From Acholeplasmataceae bacterium (lineage in GTDB: Bacteria > Bacillota_I > Bacilli_A > Acholeplasmatales > Acholeplasmataceae), in the NCBI GenBank assembly GCA_021108415.1, contig JAIOQX010000003.1:124001-188000 (forward strand): a stretch of DNA of 64,000 nt, read 5' to 3'. The translations under genes and the position numbers were made by a program. Numbering within the stretch: the stretch's first letter is position 1; every line of letters begins with the position of its first letter. The notes below the pieces were generated by a model, which worked only from the letters and a program-made list of their open reading frames with translations, ran no database searches and was not told the origin of the DNA. This document shows positions 25,411 to 33,884 of the stretch, piece by piece.

Positions 25411-25562
25411 TTTGTATCTATCAAGAGCAATCTTAAGTATTATGTCAATAGTGCTATAAGCTGTAAGCTTGCAGTTCAAAAACAGTAAACTTGGTATAAC
25501 TCCAGAGTGAAACACGCTATATTTTTAGTGAAAATCATGATAAACACCGTAATGACAACACA
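25411..25562 (+). repeat. Island repeat R2, copy C
   Basis: From TATCTATCAAGAGCAATC to GACAACACA. It shares GTGCTATAAGCTGTAAGCTT and the whole 70-base 3' block with copy A. It lies 130 bases upstream of the second Fic gene. Confidence 0.85.
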
Positions 25563-25645
25563 TAAATCAAATAAGCAGTTAAAAATTACTATATAGGAAT
25601 TTTTTACTGCTTTTATTTTCGATAAAAAGAATAAATTAATCATAT

Positions 25646-25674
25646 TTGACATTATACCGATAACGGTATATAAT
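25646..25674 (+). promoter_or_regulatory. Promoter with inverted-repeat operator before second Fic gene
   Basis: -35 TTGACA at 25646-25651 and -10 TATAAT at 25669-25674, 17 bases apart. The spacer is filled by the inverted repeat TATACCG-ATAA-CGGTATA (25653-25670). A bound regulator would block RNA polymerase. The Fic protein itself carries an N-terminal DNA-binding domain and is the obvious candidate. Confidence 0.8.
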
Positions 25675-25692
25675 AAATTAAGAGGTGATTCG

Positions 25693-26610
25693 ATGAAATA
25701 TGTTGGAACAAAAGAAATATCAAAAAAATGGGGAATAAATGATCGCAGAGTGAGATTACTGTGTGAAGAAGGCCGTATTGATAGTGCTATGAAAGTTGGA
25801 AAGAGTTGGCTTATTAGAGAAGATGAGGAAAAACCATATGATGCGAGAAGAAAAAACGTTAAGAGTTATATTGGTTTAGAATTCGATTTTAATAGAATTG
25901 ATAATATGAAAAAAGAAATAGATTCTTATAGACCTTTATCTAAATCATTGACATTAGGACTTCGTGAAAAACTAATTGTTGAATGGACATATAATAGTAA
26001 TGCAATAGAAGGAAATACCTTAACAATGTCAGAAACTAAAGTAGTTCTTGAAGGAATAACAATTGGAGGAAAAAGTGTTATAGAGCACTTGGAGACAATC
26101 AATCATAAAGAAGCTATTATATTTTTGGAAGAATTGATTAATAAAAATGAAGATTTGTCTGAATGGAATATTAAGAATATTCACTCATTAATATTAAGGG
26201 ATATTGATGATAAAAATGCAGGAAAATATAGAAATGAGAATGTGATTATCAGCGGAGCAAGTCACATACCACCTAATCATGTATTATTGCATGAACTTAT
26301 GCAGAAACTAATAATTGAATATAATAAGGAATGGATTGAGTTTCATCCAGTTATAAAAGCTTGTTTATTACATGGAGAATTTGTCAAAATACATCCATTT
26401 ATTGATGGCAATGGCAGAATAGCAAGATTATTGTTGAATTTTGAATTGATGAAATACGGGTATACTCCAATTATAATCACTAAGGTTAGAAGAGCTGAGT
26501 ATTATGATGCATTAGATTATGCTCACACGACAATGGATTATTCCAAATTCATTAAACTAATTTCAGAATTTCTAATTGAATCAGAAATGTTATGGTTAAA
26601 AGTAATTTAA
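25693..26610 (+). CDS. Fic family protein with N-terminal excisionase-like HTH
   Basis: 305 residues with AGAGGTGA upstream of ATG. Residues 1-45 look like a MerR/excisionase-type winged helix (TKEISKKWGINDRRVRLLCE then GKSWLIRED). The Fic loop HPFIDGNGRIAR is at 234-245. The inhibitory motif SNAIEG is at 102-107, again in the N-terminal helix class. It should modify hydroxyls on target proteins, probably by AMP transfer. Its promoter spacer holds an inverted repeat. No separate antitoxin gene is adjacent, so inhibition is probably in cis. Confidence 0.9.
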   Translation: MKYVGTKEISKKWGINDRRVRLLCEEGRIDSAMKVGKSWLIREDEEKPYDARRKNVKSYIGLEFDFNRIDNMKKEIDSYRPLSKSLTLGLREKLIVEWTYNSNAIEGNTLTMSETKVVLEGITIGGKSVIEHLETINHKEAIIFLEELINKNEDLSEWNIKNIHSLILRDIDDKNAGKYRNENVIISGASHIPPNHVLLHELMQKLIIEYNKEWIEFHPVIKACLLHGEFVKIHPFIDGNGRIARLLLNFELMKYGYTPIIITKVRRAEYYDALDYAHTTMDYSKFIKLISEFLIESEMLWLKVI

Positions 26611-27036
26611 AAGATTTGTGGATGCTTCTAAGTTTCAGGGACTCTCAGCCCTACAAATAGTGCCCTGTTCCAGAAAAGTGGAAGAGTTGAGCTGGGATAG
26701 AATTAATTATGATATAAATTATTGGATAATAAACTTATGGAATTGGAAAGGGAAAAAATATGCAAAATTTCTCTTCTATATATTAAGCCAAAATCATAGT
26801 TTTATCTTGCAAGATATTTGATCGACGTCTAACGTTTTAACGTTTATCTAACTATTTCTATAATTACTATGAAACTATTTAAACAAAGAGTTGAAATCAC
26901 CTATGTTATGAATAGCGGATTAGCTATTCAAGTGTCATTTGGTACATTTAAATGCTATTGCTTTATCAGTACTAAAAAAAACATTTCAAAAATAACAGTT
27001 TCTATTATATTAAATGATTCATAAAGTAAAATAAAC
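26611..27036. other. Long gap without a confident gene
   Basis: An open frame at 26618-26821 (67 codons from GTG) has no ribosome site and no recognisable product. A hairpin GAATAGC-GGATTA-GCTATTC lies at 26910-26929 with no T run. Otherwise the stretch is plain AT-rich DNA. It probably marks the right edge of the accessory region. Confidence 0.5.
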
Positions 27037-27065
27037 TTGACATAATGTAAAGTATATGATATATT
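27037..27065 (+). promoter_or_regulatory. Promoter for the dehydrogenase gene
   Basis: -35 TTGACA at 27037-27042 and -10 TATATT at 27060-27065 with a 17-base spacer. Confidence 0.65.
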
Positions 27066-27124
27066 TAGAATATAATATTTGACAAATAGTTGTTTTTAAA
27101 TTGAAATATTATAGGAGGAAAGAT

Positions 27125-28120
27125 ATGAAAACTAGTTATTGTGAACGATATGGAGGACCTGATGTTTATCAGTTTTTAGAAGTGGATACACCAAAACCTA
27201 AAGAAAATGAGGTTTTAGTAAAAGTGTATCGAGCAGTAGTATCACCAACAGATGGAAATTTCAGATCAGGTAAACCATTTATTTCTCGATTATTTTCTGG
27301 TTTAGTGAAACCGAAAATGAAAATTCATGGAGAAATGTTTGTTGGTATTATTGTTGAAATCGGTGCTCAAGTAACTGATTTTAAAGCTAATGACTTGGTT
27401 TATGGAACCAACGGTATGAAGTTAGGTGCTTATGCCGAATATATCGCTGTCGATATAAAAAATGCAATAAAAAAAGTTCCATCAGATCTTGATTATAAAG
27501 ATGTATTACCTTTACTAGATGGTGGTATTACAGCACTACCTTTTCTAAAAGAACTAGCTGAAGTCAAAAAAGATGACGTCGTCTTAATCAATGGTGCATC
27601 TGGTGCAGTTGGATCGATGGCAGTTATGATTGCAAAGCATTATCAAGCACATGTAATTGCTGTATGTAGCACAAAAAATGTTGAAGTTGTCTTAGATCTT
27701 GGTGCTGATGAAGTGATTGATTATAAAAAAGAAGATTTCACGAAACGCTTAAATCATTATCATATTATTTTTGATACTGTTGGCAAATCAACTTATGGTC
27801 AATCGAAAAAATCCTTAAAATCAAGGGGGATCTACATCACGACCGTCCCAACCTTAGGTGTGATGCTACAATCATTATTTAAGAAAAATAAAGATAAAAA
27901 AAGAGCTAGCTTTATGGCAGCAGGTCTACGTAAAGCTAAAGTTAAAATTAAAGATTTAGTTGAACTGGAAAATCTATTAAGATCAGGTGAATTAAAACCA
28001 CTACATGGTAAAGTATATCCATTAGAAAGTTTAGGAGAAGCTCAAGCATATGTAGAAACAGGACACAAAATTGGTAATGTAACCATAGAAATGATCATTG
28101 AAAAGGAGAATCAAAAATGA
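27125..28120 (+). CDS. Zinc-independent MDR-type alcohol dehydrogenase / quinone oxidoreductase
   Basis: 331 residues from ATG 27125 with ATAGGAGGAAAG upstream; an earlier in-frame start (27101) lies before that site. The GroES-like half begins KTSYCERYGGPDVYQFLEV and contains VSPTDGNFRSG. The nucleotide-binding half has VLINGASGAVGSMAVMIAKH. Zinc ligands of classical alcohol dehydrogenases are absent, which fits the quinone-oxidoreductase branch that uses NADPH. Substrate unknown. The stop overlaps the next gene by 4 bases, linking it to a small membrane protein and an HTH regulator. Confidence 0.88.
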   Translation: MKTSYCERYGGPDVYQFLEVDTPKPKENEVLVKVYRAVVSPTDGNFRSGKPFISRLFSGLVKPKMKIHGEMFVGIIVEIGAQVTDFKANDLVYGTNGMKLGAYAEYIAVDIKNAIKKVPSDLDYKDVLPLLDGGITALPFLKELAEVKKDDVVLINGASGAVGSMAVMIAKHYQAHVIAVCSTKNVEVVLDLGADEVIDYKKEDFTKRLNHYHIIFDTVGKSTYGQSKKSLKSRGIYITTVPTLGVMLQSLFKKNKDKKRASFMAAGLRKAKVKIKDLVELENLLRSGELKPLHGKVYPLESLGEAQAYVETGHKIGNVTIEMIIEKENQK

Positions 28121-28578
28121 CATATCAAGAATCAAGGAGTTTAACAAATATCATAAGCACTATAACAATAAGTGGAGTTTATGCATTGATCATATACCAA
28201 AGAGTATTAATCGGGATTGGAGATACGTCTGATATATTTAAATTTTGGGCATTAACTATACTCATATTTATACCCATTTCGATTGTTGCAAGAATTTTGA
28301 TTATGATCATATTTGCCATAATTAATGCAACTATTCAAACAGCAAAAGGTGAAGAAATTGATATTGAAGAAATTGTTGATGAAAGAGATAAATTAATTGA
28401 ACTCAAAAGTATGCGTATATCTTTAATTATCTTTTCTTTAGGTTTTATCTTAGCACTAGTAACACAACTTTTTGATACGAGTCATCATATGTTCTTTATA
28501 ACACTTATAGGTTTTGGCGTGCTTACAGAAGTCATCTCAGATATTTCAACAATTATCTATTATAGAAAGGGTGTTTAA
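28117..28578 (+). CDS. Membrane protein with four TM segments, unknown
   Basis: 153 residues. Hydrophobic segments lie at about 10-30, 42-70, 100-118 and 124-145, with an acidic/basic loop (KGEEIDIEEIVDERDKLIEL) between the second and third. This layout, followed directly by a small XRE regulator, is common in Firmicutes for two-gene membrane-protein/regulator units. The ATG overlaps the dehydrogenase stop, and the stop overlaps the HTH gene by 1 base. Function unknown. Confidence 0.75.
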   Translation: MTYQESRSLTNIISTITISGVYALIIYQRVLIGIGDTSDIFKFWALTILIFIPISIVARILIMIIFAIINATIQTAKGEEIDIEEIVDERDKLIELKSMRISLIIFSLGFILALVTQLFDTSHHMFFITLIGFGVLTEVISDISTIIYYRKGV

Positions 28579-28808
28579 TGATGGATAAACTAGTCATTAA
28601 CAACAATGTTCGAACCCTCAGATTTTTCAAAGATGAAATGACTCAAAAAGATTTAGCGAAAGCTGTTGGTGTATCTAGACAAACGATTGTAGCGATTGAA
28701 AAAGGTCAATATTCTCCTACACTTGAATTATGTTTTAAAATTGCTATAGTCTTTAATAAGACACTGGAAGAAGTTTTTTACATTGATAATAATCAAAAAA
28801 TGGAATAG
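28578..28808 (+). CDS. Small XRE-family HTH regulator
   Basis: 76 residues, essentially a single helix-turn-helix: NNVRTLRFFKDEMTQKDLAK, AVGVSRQTIVAIEKGQYSPT, LELCFKIAIVFNKTLEEVFY. It belongs to the YozG-like group of minimal regulators usually paired with a membrane protein, as here. GAAAGGG lies 6 bases before ATG 28578; ATG 28581 is the alternative. It probably regulates its own operon. Confidence 0.88.
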   Translation: MMDKLVINNNVRTLRFFKDEMTQKDLAKAVGVSRQTIVAIEKGQYSPTLELCFKIAIVFNKTLEEVFYIDNNQKME

Positions 28809-28841
28809 TTGATTCGAATAGAGATACCATTTTTTTGTACT
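28802..28841 (+). terminator. Weak terminator after the HTH gene
   Basis: AATGG and CCATT arms enclose a loop containing the small palindrome ATTCGAAT, followed by a T run. The stem is short, so this is tentative. Confidence 0.4.
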
Positions 28842-28948
28842 TTAGGTTCTTTTTTGATTTCTTTGTCATAAATATTAAATGAAGCTTTGTTGAAAATATG
28901 ATAAGAGTGAAGTGCAATATAAAGTGTAAATGGAGGGGGTAATATATT

Positions 28949-29119
28949 ATGGGAGATATAATTAAAGATAATTTTAAGAGAATAAGAAGAATAAAGTACA
29001 TAACGAAAACACAAACTAAACAACTAACTGTAAATATAAAACATTTTAGATATAAGCATGATATTGCTTTTATTACGTGGTATAATATAAATAGCATAAA
29101 AAATGAAATTGTTAAATAA
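28949..29119 (+). CDS. Small basic protein, possible truncated HTH
   Basis: 56 residues. A strong site (TGGAGGGGG) lies 8 bases before ATG 28949, which is the main reason to call it. The N-terminus MGDIIKDNFKRIRRIKYITK resembles the first helices of XRE regulators (NFKRIRRIK...TKTQ), but the later sequence loses the pattern, so it may be a frameshifted or truncated regulator. It is very basic and Ile/Lys-rich. A TATAAT within its 3' part (29081) could drive the following TetR gene. Confidence 0.45.
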   Translation: MGDIIKDNFKRIRRIKYITKTQTKQLTVNIKHFRYKHDIAFITWYNINSIKNEIVK

Positions 29120-29162
29120 ATTCATAAAAACACTATATTTAATAAGTATTGGGGGTTAATCT

Positions 29163-29726
29163 ATGTTAACAACAGAAAAAAAGATTTTACAAGCCGCAAC
29201 CAAATTATTTTCAGAACATGGATATAAAGGTGTATCTACAAGAAGTATCGCTGATCTAGCTGGCGTAAACGAGGTCACTTTGTTTAGACACTTTCAAACC
29301 AAAAGTAATCTATTACAATCGGTGATTAGACACTTTGCATTTGAAGGTAATATCATTGAAAAATTATCTAAAGATATAACTGGTTGTATCAAAGATGATA
29401 TCATCGTCTTTGCAAATGTCTATCATATGTTTTTGGAGAATAATATAAAAATGTATAAAATTCAGATAAAAGAGATTGATGAAGATGGAAAGAAATTTAC
29501 AAACAGTATAGAATACACTAGATTTATGGAAGAGTATTTTATAAAAAAAATTGATGAAGGAAAATTTACAGGAGATCCATACCTAGTTTCAACAAGTATT
29601 GTGTCCATGATAATGGGGATATTTACGTTAAAAGAGTATGCGCCAGACATTTTTGAGGGAACTAATTATAAATCCTTAATCAAAAAATTTGCAGAAGATA
29701 TAGTACATTTGTATGTGGTAAACTAA
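29163..29726 (+). CDS. TetR/AcrR family regulator of the ato operon
   Basis: 187 residues. The N-terminal HTH is canonical: EKKILQAATKLFSEHGYKGV, STRSIADLAGVNEVTLFRHF. The C-terminal ligand-binding part (70-187) has no recognisable signature. It lies immediately upstream of the acetate-CoA transferase operon on the same strand, separated by a terminator and a promoter containing a 12-bp palindrome. It is therefore the likely repressor of that operon, possibly responding to a short-chain acyl-CoA or fatty acid; the ligand is inference. Confidence 0.9.
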   Translation: MLTTEKKILQAATKLFSEHGYKGVSTRSIADLAGVNEVTLFRHFQTKSNLLQSVIRHFAFEGNIIEKLSKDITGCIKDDIIVFANVYHMFLENNIKMYKIQIKEIDEDGKKFTNSIEYTRFMEEYFIKKIDEGKFTGDPYLVSTSIVSMIMGIFTLKEYAPDIFEGTNYKSLIKKFAEDIVHLYVVN

Positions 29727-29752
29727 AACTACAAAAAAAAGTAGTTTTTTTA
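29725..29752 (+). terminator. Terminator after the TetR gene
   Basis: AAAACTAC and GTAGTTTT arms with an A8 loop and a T run, overlapping the TetR stop codon. Confidence 0.8.
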
Positions 29753-29761
29753 TGAAAACGC

Positions 29762-29805
29762 TTGTACTATTTTTTTTTAGATGTATAATGTAAGTAAGTA
29801 CTTAC
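29762..29805 (+). promoter_or_regulatory. ato operon promoter and palindromic operator
   Basis: -35 TTGTAC (29762-29767), 16-base spacer, -10 TATAAT (29784-29789). Five bases later is the perfect 12-bp palindrome GTAAGTACTTAC (29794-29805) within TGTAAGTAAGTACTTACATG, a typical TetR-family binding site at the transcription start. Confidence 0.8.
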
Positions 29806-29834
29806 ATGTAAATATAAGAGAAAGGAAGGATTAG

Positions 29835-30494
29835 ATGAAGAATAAGGTTATTTCAAAGACCGATTTTGTTGCCAAGATTCATGATGGAGCAAGCATCATG
29901 ATAGGCGGGTTTATGAATATCGGTACGGTAGTAGGAATCATCGATGCAATATTAGAGACAGATGTCAAAGATTTGACAATTATCTGTAATGATGCAGGTT
30001 TGCCTGGTGTAGGTGTAGGTAAATTGATTGACGCTGGAAAAGTCAAGAAATTAATTGCCTCACATATTGGGCTTAATCCAATTGCAGGTGAAAAAATGAC
30101 AAATGGCGAAATGGAAGTTGAATTAATTCCACAAGGAACACTTGCGGAAAGAATTCGCGCAGGTGGCGCTGGTCTTGGAGGTTTCTTAACACCAACGGGT
30201 TTAGGAACTTTGGTTCAAGAGGGGAAACAAGTTATCAATGTTAATGGTAAGGATTACTTGTTAGAAAAACCGCTTAAGGCTGATTTTGCATTTTTGTTAG
30301 GTCATGTAGTAGATAAAAAAGGAAATGTTGTTTATCGTAAAACAACACGAAATTTTAATCCACTGATGGCTACAGCTTGTGACACAGTTGTTGTTGAAGC
30401 TAGAAGTATTGTAGAAGTTGGCATGCTTGATCCTGATCAAGTCATCACACAACACATTTTTGTTGATTATATTGTGGAGGGTGACAAATTATGA
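29835..30494 (+). CDS. atoD: Acetate/acetoacetate CoA-transferase alpha subunit
   Basis: 219 residues. The N-terminus KVISKTDFVAKIHDGASIMI, then GGFMNIGTVVGIIDAI matches AtoD-type subunits, with the glycine-rich stretch AGGAGLGGFLTPTGLGT near 108-124 lining the CoA site. Together with the beta subunit it moves CoA between acetate and acetoacetate or butyrate. GGAAGGA precedes ATG. The stop overlaps atoA by 4 bases. It is the first gene of a four-gene operon that also carries a short-chain fatty acid transporter and thiolase. Confidence 0.95.
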   Translation: MKNKVISKTDFVAKIHDGASIMIGGFMNIGTVVGIIDAILETDVKDLTIICNDAGLPGVGVGKLIDAGKVKKLIASHIGLNPIAGEKMTNGEMEVELIPQGTLAERIRAGGAGLGGFLTPTGLGTLVQEGKQVINVNGKDYLLEKPLKADFAFLLGHVVDKKGNVVYRKTTRNFNPLMATACDTVVVEARSIVEVGMLDPDQVITQHIFVDYIVEGDKL

Positions 30495-31141
30495 ATCCAA
30501 AAGAACTTATTGCAAGACGAGTAGCGAAAGAATTAAAAGATGGTGATGTTGTAAACTTAGGTATTGGACTACCAACTATGGTTTCAAATTTTTTACCAGA
30601 AGATGTTGATATCACTTTTCAATCTGAAAATGGAATGCTCAATTTAGGACCAGCTCCTACTGAAGGAAATGAAGATTGGGATTTAACAAATGCAGGTGGA
30701 AAACCAGTAACAATGGGTATAGGTGGTGTTTGTTTCGATAGTGCAACTTCATTTGGAATTATCCGTGGAGGACATGTCGACGCAACTGTCTTAGGCTCAC
30801 TACAAGTTGATGAAGAAGGCAGCATTGCAAATTGGATTATCCCAGGTAAGATGGTTCCAGGTATGGGTGGAGCTATGGATTTATTGGTTGGTGCCAAAAA
30901 AGTTATTGTCGCAATGACGCATACTTCTTCAGGAAAAGCTAAAATATTAAAAAAATGCAGTTTACCTTATACTGCAGTAAAAGAAGTAAATATGATAGTT
31001 ACAGAATTAGGAGTTATGGAAATTACCGATAAAGGTATAAAACTTTTAGAATTAGCTCCAGGTGTAACCATTGAAGAAATTCAAGCAGTAACAGAACCAA
31101 CACTAATTATTAGTGAAAATTTAAAAACTATGGAAATTTAA
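30491..31141 (+). CDS. atoA: Acetate/acetoacetate CoA-transferase beta subunit
   Basis: 216 residues. The catalytic Glu is in the motif QSENGMLNLGPAP (around residue 46), and the family pattern GIGLPTMVSNFLP precedes it. Later, GGHVDATVLGSLQVDEEGSI and WIIPGKMVPGMGGAMDL are conserved in beta subunits. The Glu forms the glutamyl-CoA thioester intermediate. The start overlaps atoD (ATGA) with GGAGG upstream, which fits a 1:1 complex. Confidence 0.95.
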   Translation: MNPKELIARRVAKELKDGDVVNLGIGLPTMVSNFLPEDVDITFQSENGMLNLGPAPTEGNEDWDLTNAGGKPVTMGIGGVCFDSATSFGIIRGGHVDATVLGSLQVDEEGSIANWIIPGKMVPGMGGAMDLLVGAKKVIVAMTHTSSGKAKILKKCSLPYTAVKEVNMIVTELGVMEITDKGIKLLELAPGVTIEEIQAVTEPTLIISENLKTMEI

Positions 31142-31152
31142 GGAGAAAGAAA

Positions 31153-32517
31153 ATGAAAAAGTTATTTAACAAATTAACAACAGGTTCAGTCAAGTTAGTT
31201 GAAAAGTATTTACCAGATCCATTTATTTTTGCGATAATACTAACATTTTTAGTTATTGTCATTTCTATGTTCGTAACAAAAGCTACACCAATTGGTATTG
31301 CTGAAGCTTGGTACGGAGGATTTTGGAACTTATTAACATTCTCTATGCAAATGGCATTGATTCTTGTTACAGGTACTATTTTAGCAACAGCGCCTTTATT
31401 TAAAAAAGGTTTAGGTAGACTTGCTTCATTACCAAAAAACAAATTTCAAGCAATTATCTTTGTTAACGTTATTTCAATTTTAGCATGTTTTGTTAACTGG
31501 GGTTTTGGTTTAGTTATTGGTGCTATTTTTGCTAAAGAAGTTGCAAAAAGAGTTAAAAATGTTGACTACCCATTATTAGTTGCTTCAGCTTATGCTGGAT
31601 TCTTAGTATGGCATGCTGGTTTATCAGGATCGATCCCTCTAGCACTTGCTACAGGTGGTCCAGGACTAGTAACTGCAACTGGTGGTGCAATTACAGATGC
31701 AATTCCTACAAGTTTAACTATTTTCTCAACATTCAATTTAGTAATCTTTGGTGTTATTTTAGTAACAGTTCCACTATTATTAGCACTTATGCATCCAAAA
31801 GATGGCGATGCTAAAGTAGTTGATCCTAAGTTATTTGATAATGAAGTTGAAGCAGCAGTATTAAAAGATCGTAAAGAAATGACTCCTGCTGAAAAATTAG
31901 AAAACAGTAAAATTATTAACTATATATTGTCTGCAATTGGTTTTGTAGTCATTATTAAATATTTCATTGATAATGGTTTTAATCTAAATCTAAATATCGT
32001 AATTTTCGTATTCCTATTTACTGCAATCTTATTGCATGGTACTCCAATAGCTGTTGTTCGTGCAGTTAATGGTGCAGCTAAAAATGTTGGTGGAATTATT
32101 CTTCAATTCCCATTCTATGCTGGTATCATGGGCATCATGATTGCTGTTGGTCCTGCAGGTGTTTCACTTGCTGGTGCAATTTCTGATATGTTTGTAAATA
32201 TTTCAACTGCAACTACATTACCACTCTTTTCATTCTTAAGTGCTGGTATCGTTAATGTATTTGTTCCATCAGGTGGTGGACAATGGGCAGTTCAAGGTCC
32301 TATCATGATGCCAGCTGGTATGGCATTAGGCGTTGATGCAGCTAAAACAGCTATGTCAATTGCTTGGGGTGACGCATGGACAAATATGATCCAACCATTC
32401 TGGGCTCTTCCTGTTTTAGGTATTGCAAAACTTGGAGCTAAGAACATTATGGGTTATTGTTTAGTTGTATTACTATATTCTGGCGTTATCATTAGCTTAG
32501 GATTAATCTTGTTATAA
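31153..32517 (+). CDS. atoE: Short-chain fatty acid transporter (AtoE family)
   Basis: 454 residues with about ten to twelve membrane segments. The N-terminal pattern VEKYLPDPFIFAIILTF and WYGGFWNLLTFSMQMALIL and the later motif FVPSGGGQWAVQGPI are characteristic of AtoE/DUF-type short-chain fatty acid permeases. It would bring in acetoacetate, butyrate or related acids for activation by AtoDA. It starts 11 bases after atoA with AAGGAGAAAG upstream. A central cytoplasmic loop (KDGDAKVVDPKLFDNEVEAA) is acidic. Confidence 0.93.
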   Translation: MKKLFNKLTTGSVKLVEKYLPDPFIFAIILTFLVIVISMFVTKATPIGIAEAWYGGFWNLLTFSMQMALILVTGTILATAPLFKKGLGRLASLPKNKFQAIIFVNVISILACFVNWGFGLVIGAIFAKEVAKRVKNVDYPLLVASAYAGFLVWHAGLSGSIPLALATGGPGLVTATGGAITDAIPTSLTIFSTFNLVIFGVILVTVPLLLALMHPKDGDAKVVDPKLFDNEVEAAVLKDRKEMTPAEKLENSKIINYILSAIGFVVIIKYFIDNGFNLNLNIVIFVFLFTAILLHGTPIAVVRAVNGAAKNVGGIILQFPFYAGIMGIMIAVGPAGVSLAGAISDMFVNISTATTLPLFSFLSAGIVNVFVPSGGGQWAVQGPIMMPAGMALGVDAAKTAMSIAWGDAWTNMIQPFWALPVLGIAKLGAKNIMGYCLVVLLYSGVIISLGLILL

Positions 32518-32519
32518 TA

Positions 32520-33725
32520 ATGAGTAAAGTATATATTGTATCAGCCAAAAGAACTGCAGTTGGTAGTTTCTTAGGTTCATTATCTAATGTATCACCAACT
32601 GAATTTGGTGCTAAAGTAGTAAAAAATATCTTGGAAGAAACGAAAATAGATCCAAGTAAAATCGATGAAGTTATTTCTGGAAATATTTTACCTGCAGGTC
32701 AAGGACAAGGCGTTGGTAGACAAGTTGCTATCAAAGCTGGTATCCCAGATTCTGTATGTGGATATGCAGTTAGTATGGTTTGTGGATCAGGTATGAAAGC
32801 TGTCATGGATGGGTATTTAAAAATTGTATCTAAACAAAATCATGTTGTGATAGCTGGCGGTACTGAATCTATGAGTCAAGCACCTCATCTTATACCTGCT
32901 AAAACAAGAAGTGGTGTTAAAATGGGTAACTATGAAGTCATCGATCATATGATCTATGATGCATTGATTGATGCTTATGATGGTATACATATGGGTGTAA
33001 CAGCTGAAAATATAGCGGAAAAACATCTAATATCCAGAGAAGAACAAGACTTATTTTCTTATAATTCACAAATCAAAGCGATTAAAGCAGTTGATCAAGG
33101 ACGTTTTGACGATGAAGTTGTTCCTATTGAAGTTAAGATTGGTAGAGATTTAGTTATGTTTGATAAAGATGAGTATCCTAATAGAAAAACATCTTTAGAA
33201 AAACTGTCTAGTTTAAGAGCAGTCTTTAAAAAAGATGGATCAGTAACAGCTGGTAATGCATCAGGTATAAATGATGGTGCAGCCTATATGATGTTAGCAA
33301 GCGAAGAAGCTGTCAAACTTTATAATCTTAAACCAATCGTAGAAATCATTGGAGTAGATCAGGCTGGTGTTGATCCTAAATTTATGGGATTAGGTCCAGT
33401 TGGAGCTATCAAAAATGTTCTTAATAGAACAAATTTGACTATCGATGATATGAAACTATTGGAGTTAAATGAAGCGTTTGCTGCACAAAGTATTGGTGTC
33501 ATGAAAGAACTTAGTCAAGATTTGAACGTTTCTTATGAAGCGTTACTCAATAAGACAAATGTCAATGGAGGGGCTATTGCAATTGGCCATCCAGTTGGAG
33601 CTAGTGGAGCTAGAATTTTGGTTACATTAATTCATGAATTGAAAAAACAAAATCTTGATTTAGGACTAGCCTCATTATGTATTGGTGGTGGCATGGGTAC
33701 TGCAATCATCGTAAAGAATGTTTAG
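32520..33725 (+). CDS. atoB: Acetyl-CoA acetyltransferase (thiolase)
   Basis: 401 residues. Catalytic residues are all present: Cys88 in SMVCGSGMKA, His357 in IGHPVGASGAR and Cys387 in LCIGGGMGTA. It converts acetoacetyl-CoA plus CoA to two acetyl-CoA, or the reverse. It starts 2 bases after the transporter stop, with no separate clear ribosome site, so translation is coupled. With AtoD, AtoA and AtoE it makes a complete route from external acetoacetate to acetyl-CoA. thl or thlA is an equally valid name. Confidence 0.95.
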   Translation: MSKVYIVSAKRTAVGSFLGSLSNVSPTEFGAKVVKNILEETKIDPSKIDEVISGNILPAGQGQGVGRQVAIKAGIPDSVCGYAVSMVCGSGMKAVMDGYLKIVSKQNHVVIAGGTESMSQAPHLIPAKTRSGVKMGNYEVIDHMIYDALIDAYDGIHMGVTAENIAEKHLISREEQDLFSYNSQIKAIKAVDQGRFDDEVVPIEVKIGRDLVMFDKDEYPNRKTSLEKLSSLRAVFKKDGSVTAGNASGINDGAAYMMLASEEAVKLYNLKPIVEIIGVDQAGVDPKFMGLGPVGAIKNVLNRTNLTIDDMKLLELNEAFAAQSIGVMKELSQDLNVSYEALLNKTNVNGGAIAIGHPVGASGARILVTLIHELKKQNLDLGLASLCIGGGMGTAIIVKNV

Positions 33726-33746
33726 TTAATTATATTTATAAAAAAT

Positions 33747-33778
33747 AAGACCACACTTTCCTTTTGTGGTCTTTTTTT
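33747..33778 (+). terminator. Terminator of the ato operon
   Basis: AGACCACA and TGTGGTCT arms (8 bp) around a 9-base loop, then seven T residues. Confidence 0.88.
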
Positions 33779-33884
33779 ACTTAGTTTTTATAAAGATGAA
33801 TATTTGAAAAAATAAACGAGTTTAAAATAAGCTATTACATATAAAAAACCATAATTATGGATTTTTTATTTATAGTATGTCTTA

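Noticed and set aside
20221-25562. R2 repeats as integron attC sites with gene cassettes
   Set aside because: The layout and a VCR-like AACAAA...TCAAGAG start in copy B were suggestive, but the copies lack consistent RYYYAAC and GTTRRRY ends, lack the paired inner boxes, and no IntI gene is in the window.
26618-26821. 67-codon open frame after the second Fic gene
   Set aside because: GTG start without a ribosome site, no recognisable protein pattern and no coupling to the Fic gene beyond closeness.
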